Origin: Candidatus Uhrbacteria bacterium
Lineage (GTDB): Bacteria; Patescibacteriota; Patescibacteriia; UBA9934; GWF2-40-263
Direction of reading: 5' to 3'
Assembly: GCA_013204385.1 (NCBI GenBank)
Contig: JABMNY010000026.1
Location: 1-48,842 of the forward strand
DNA length: 48,842 nucleotides
Both the position numbers and the translations under genes were made by a program. A model generated the notes under the pieces. The model was not told where the DNA came from. It ran no database searches and saw only the letters and a list, made by a program, of their open reading frames with translations. The stretch's first letter is position 1. The number at the start of each line of letters is the position of its first letter. Below are positions 48,722 through 48,842 of the stretch, piece after piece.

Positions 48722-48842
48722 TAAAAACGTTTGAAATTGAGACAAGAACGCCGGCTTGGAGGTGAAAAATCCCTGAAATGTAGGTAAATCCTACTTTGAA
48801 GGGATTTTTCACCGAAAGCCAAGTTATTGGCCAATTTCAGAC
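48722..48842. repeat. Inverted-repeat hairpin element, copy 2 (cut by window end)
   Basis: It has the same ends as copy 1 (AAAAACGTTTGAAATTG from 48723; CAATTTCAGAC from 48832, cut off at the window end), the same unpaired AGAACGCC (48745-48752) and AAGTTA (48821-48826), a GGCTT/AAGCC stem, a GGA/GA loop, then GGTGAAAAATCCC / GGGATTTTTCACC and a GTAGG/CCTAC tip. The inner hairpin differs in sequence from copy 1 but stays paired. It ends 38 bp from the -35 of the shorter MopE-like gene. Confidence 0.78.

Noticed and set aside
47069-48724. 551-codon open frame on the plus strand, opposite the shorter MopE-like gene
   Set aside because: The same antisense effect of high-G+C repeats: low-complexity Val/Asp/Ala sequence, and it runs through the leader and promoter of the real gene.
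1-48842. tRNA, rRNA, insertion sequences or transposase genes
   Set aside because: I saw no cloverleaf with a conserved TTCGA arm, no rRNA stretch and no transposase-like protein. Absence by eye is not proof; tRNAscan-SE and an Rfam scan would settle it.

Overview
The window looks like chromosomal DNA of an uncultivated bacterium, most likely a Patescibacterium (Candidate Phyla Radiation), perhaps of the ABY1 type. This is inferred from gene content rather than a marker-gene tree. The signs are very compact operons, an ECF sigma factor followed by a DUF5667-type membrane protein, DUF2304 next to GT2 enzymes, a giant single-gene surface protein, several secreted FG-GAP proteins, and an envelope-sugar repertoire without lipid A genes. 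Most genes have moderate G+C and A/T-rich third positions. Five genes are visibly richer in G+C: 49-513, 8319-9014, 17799-18179, and the two large genes at 44346-46559 and 47084-48427.

Layout. 1-2.9 kb: a high-G+C orphan gene, a small anchored protein, ribosomal protein L28, the GTPase HflX and an HU-type histone-like protein. 2.9-5.7 kb: an operon of an S41 protease, a Nudix hydrolase, a stand-alone riboflavin kinase and an RBBP9-type hydrolase. 5.7-7.1 kb: a PEGA-domain membrane protein. 7.1-15.6 kb: nucleotide-sugar and envelope genes. These are a long-form glucose-1-phosphate thymidylyltransferase, an isolated NDP-hexose 2,3-dehydratase-like gene, and a long operon of pgsA, a GT-C transferase, two unknown membrane proteins, a Nudix protein, rmlB and an rmlD-like gene of the plant NRS/ER type. 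15.6-23.7 kb: a large membrane protein, a small high-G+C gene, and a glycan operon (UXS-type epimerase, GT2, DUF2304, GT2, GT4, GT4). 23.7-40.2 kb: secreted and surface functions. These are two tandem subtilases with FG-GAP repeats, a YCF48/BNR-like protein, a 1248-residue S-layer-like protein, a sigma/anti-sigma pair, a small HTH protein, a methyltransferase, a GHL15-like protein with FG-GAP repeats and a DUF11-like anchored protein. 40.2-44.3 kb: two GT4 glycosyltransferases and an O-antigen-ligase-type polymerase. 44.3-48.8 kb: two paralogous lipoproteins made of MopE-like DCDD metal-binding repeats, each preceded by a promoter and a 127-bp (or longer) inverted-repeat element.

Taken together this is mainly a cell-surface region: activated deoxysugars and pentoses, glycosyltransferases, a polymerase, an S-layer-like coat, secreted proteases and a regulatory sigma module. 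Signals are very compact. Several genes have an extended -10 box (TGNTANNNT) only 6-8 bases before the ATG, which suggests leaderless mRNAs. Two promoters are interleaved with the terminator of the preceding gene, and stop codons can lie in terminator loops. The high-G+C genes differ: each has a TTGACA-type promoter with a 17-base spacer, a real leader and a GGAG-like ribosome binding site, which suggests transferred self-contained cassettes. The element pair at 46828-46954 and 48722-48842 keeps its base pairing through compensatory changes and is the best candidate for something undescribed.
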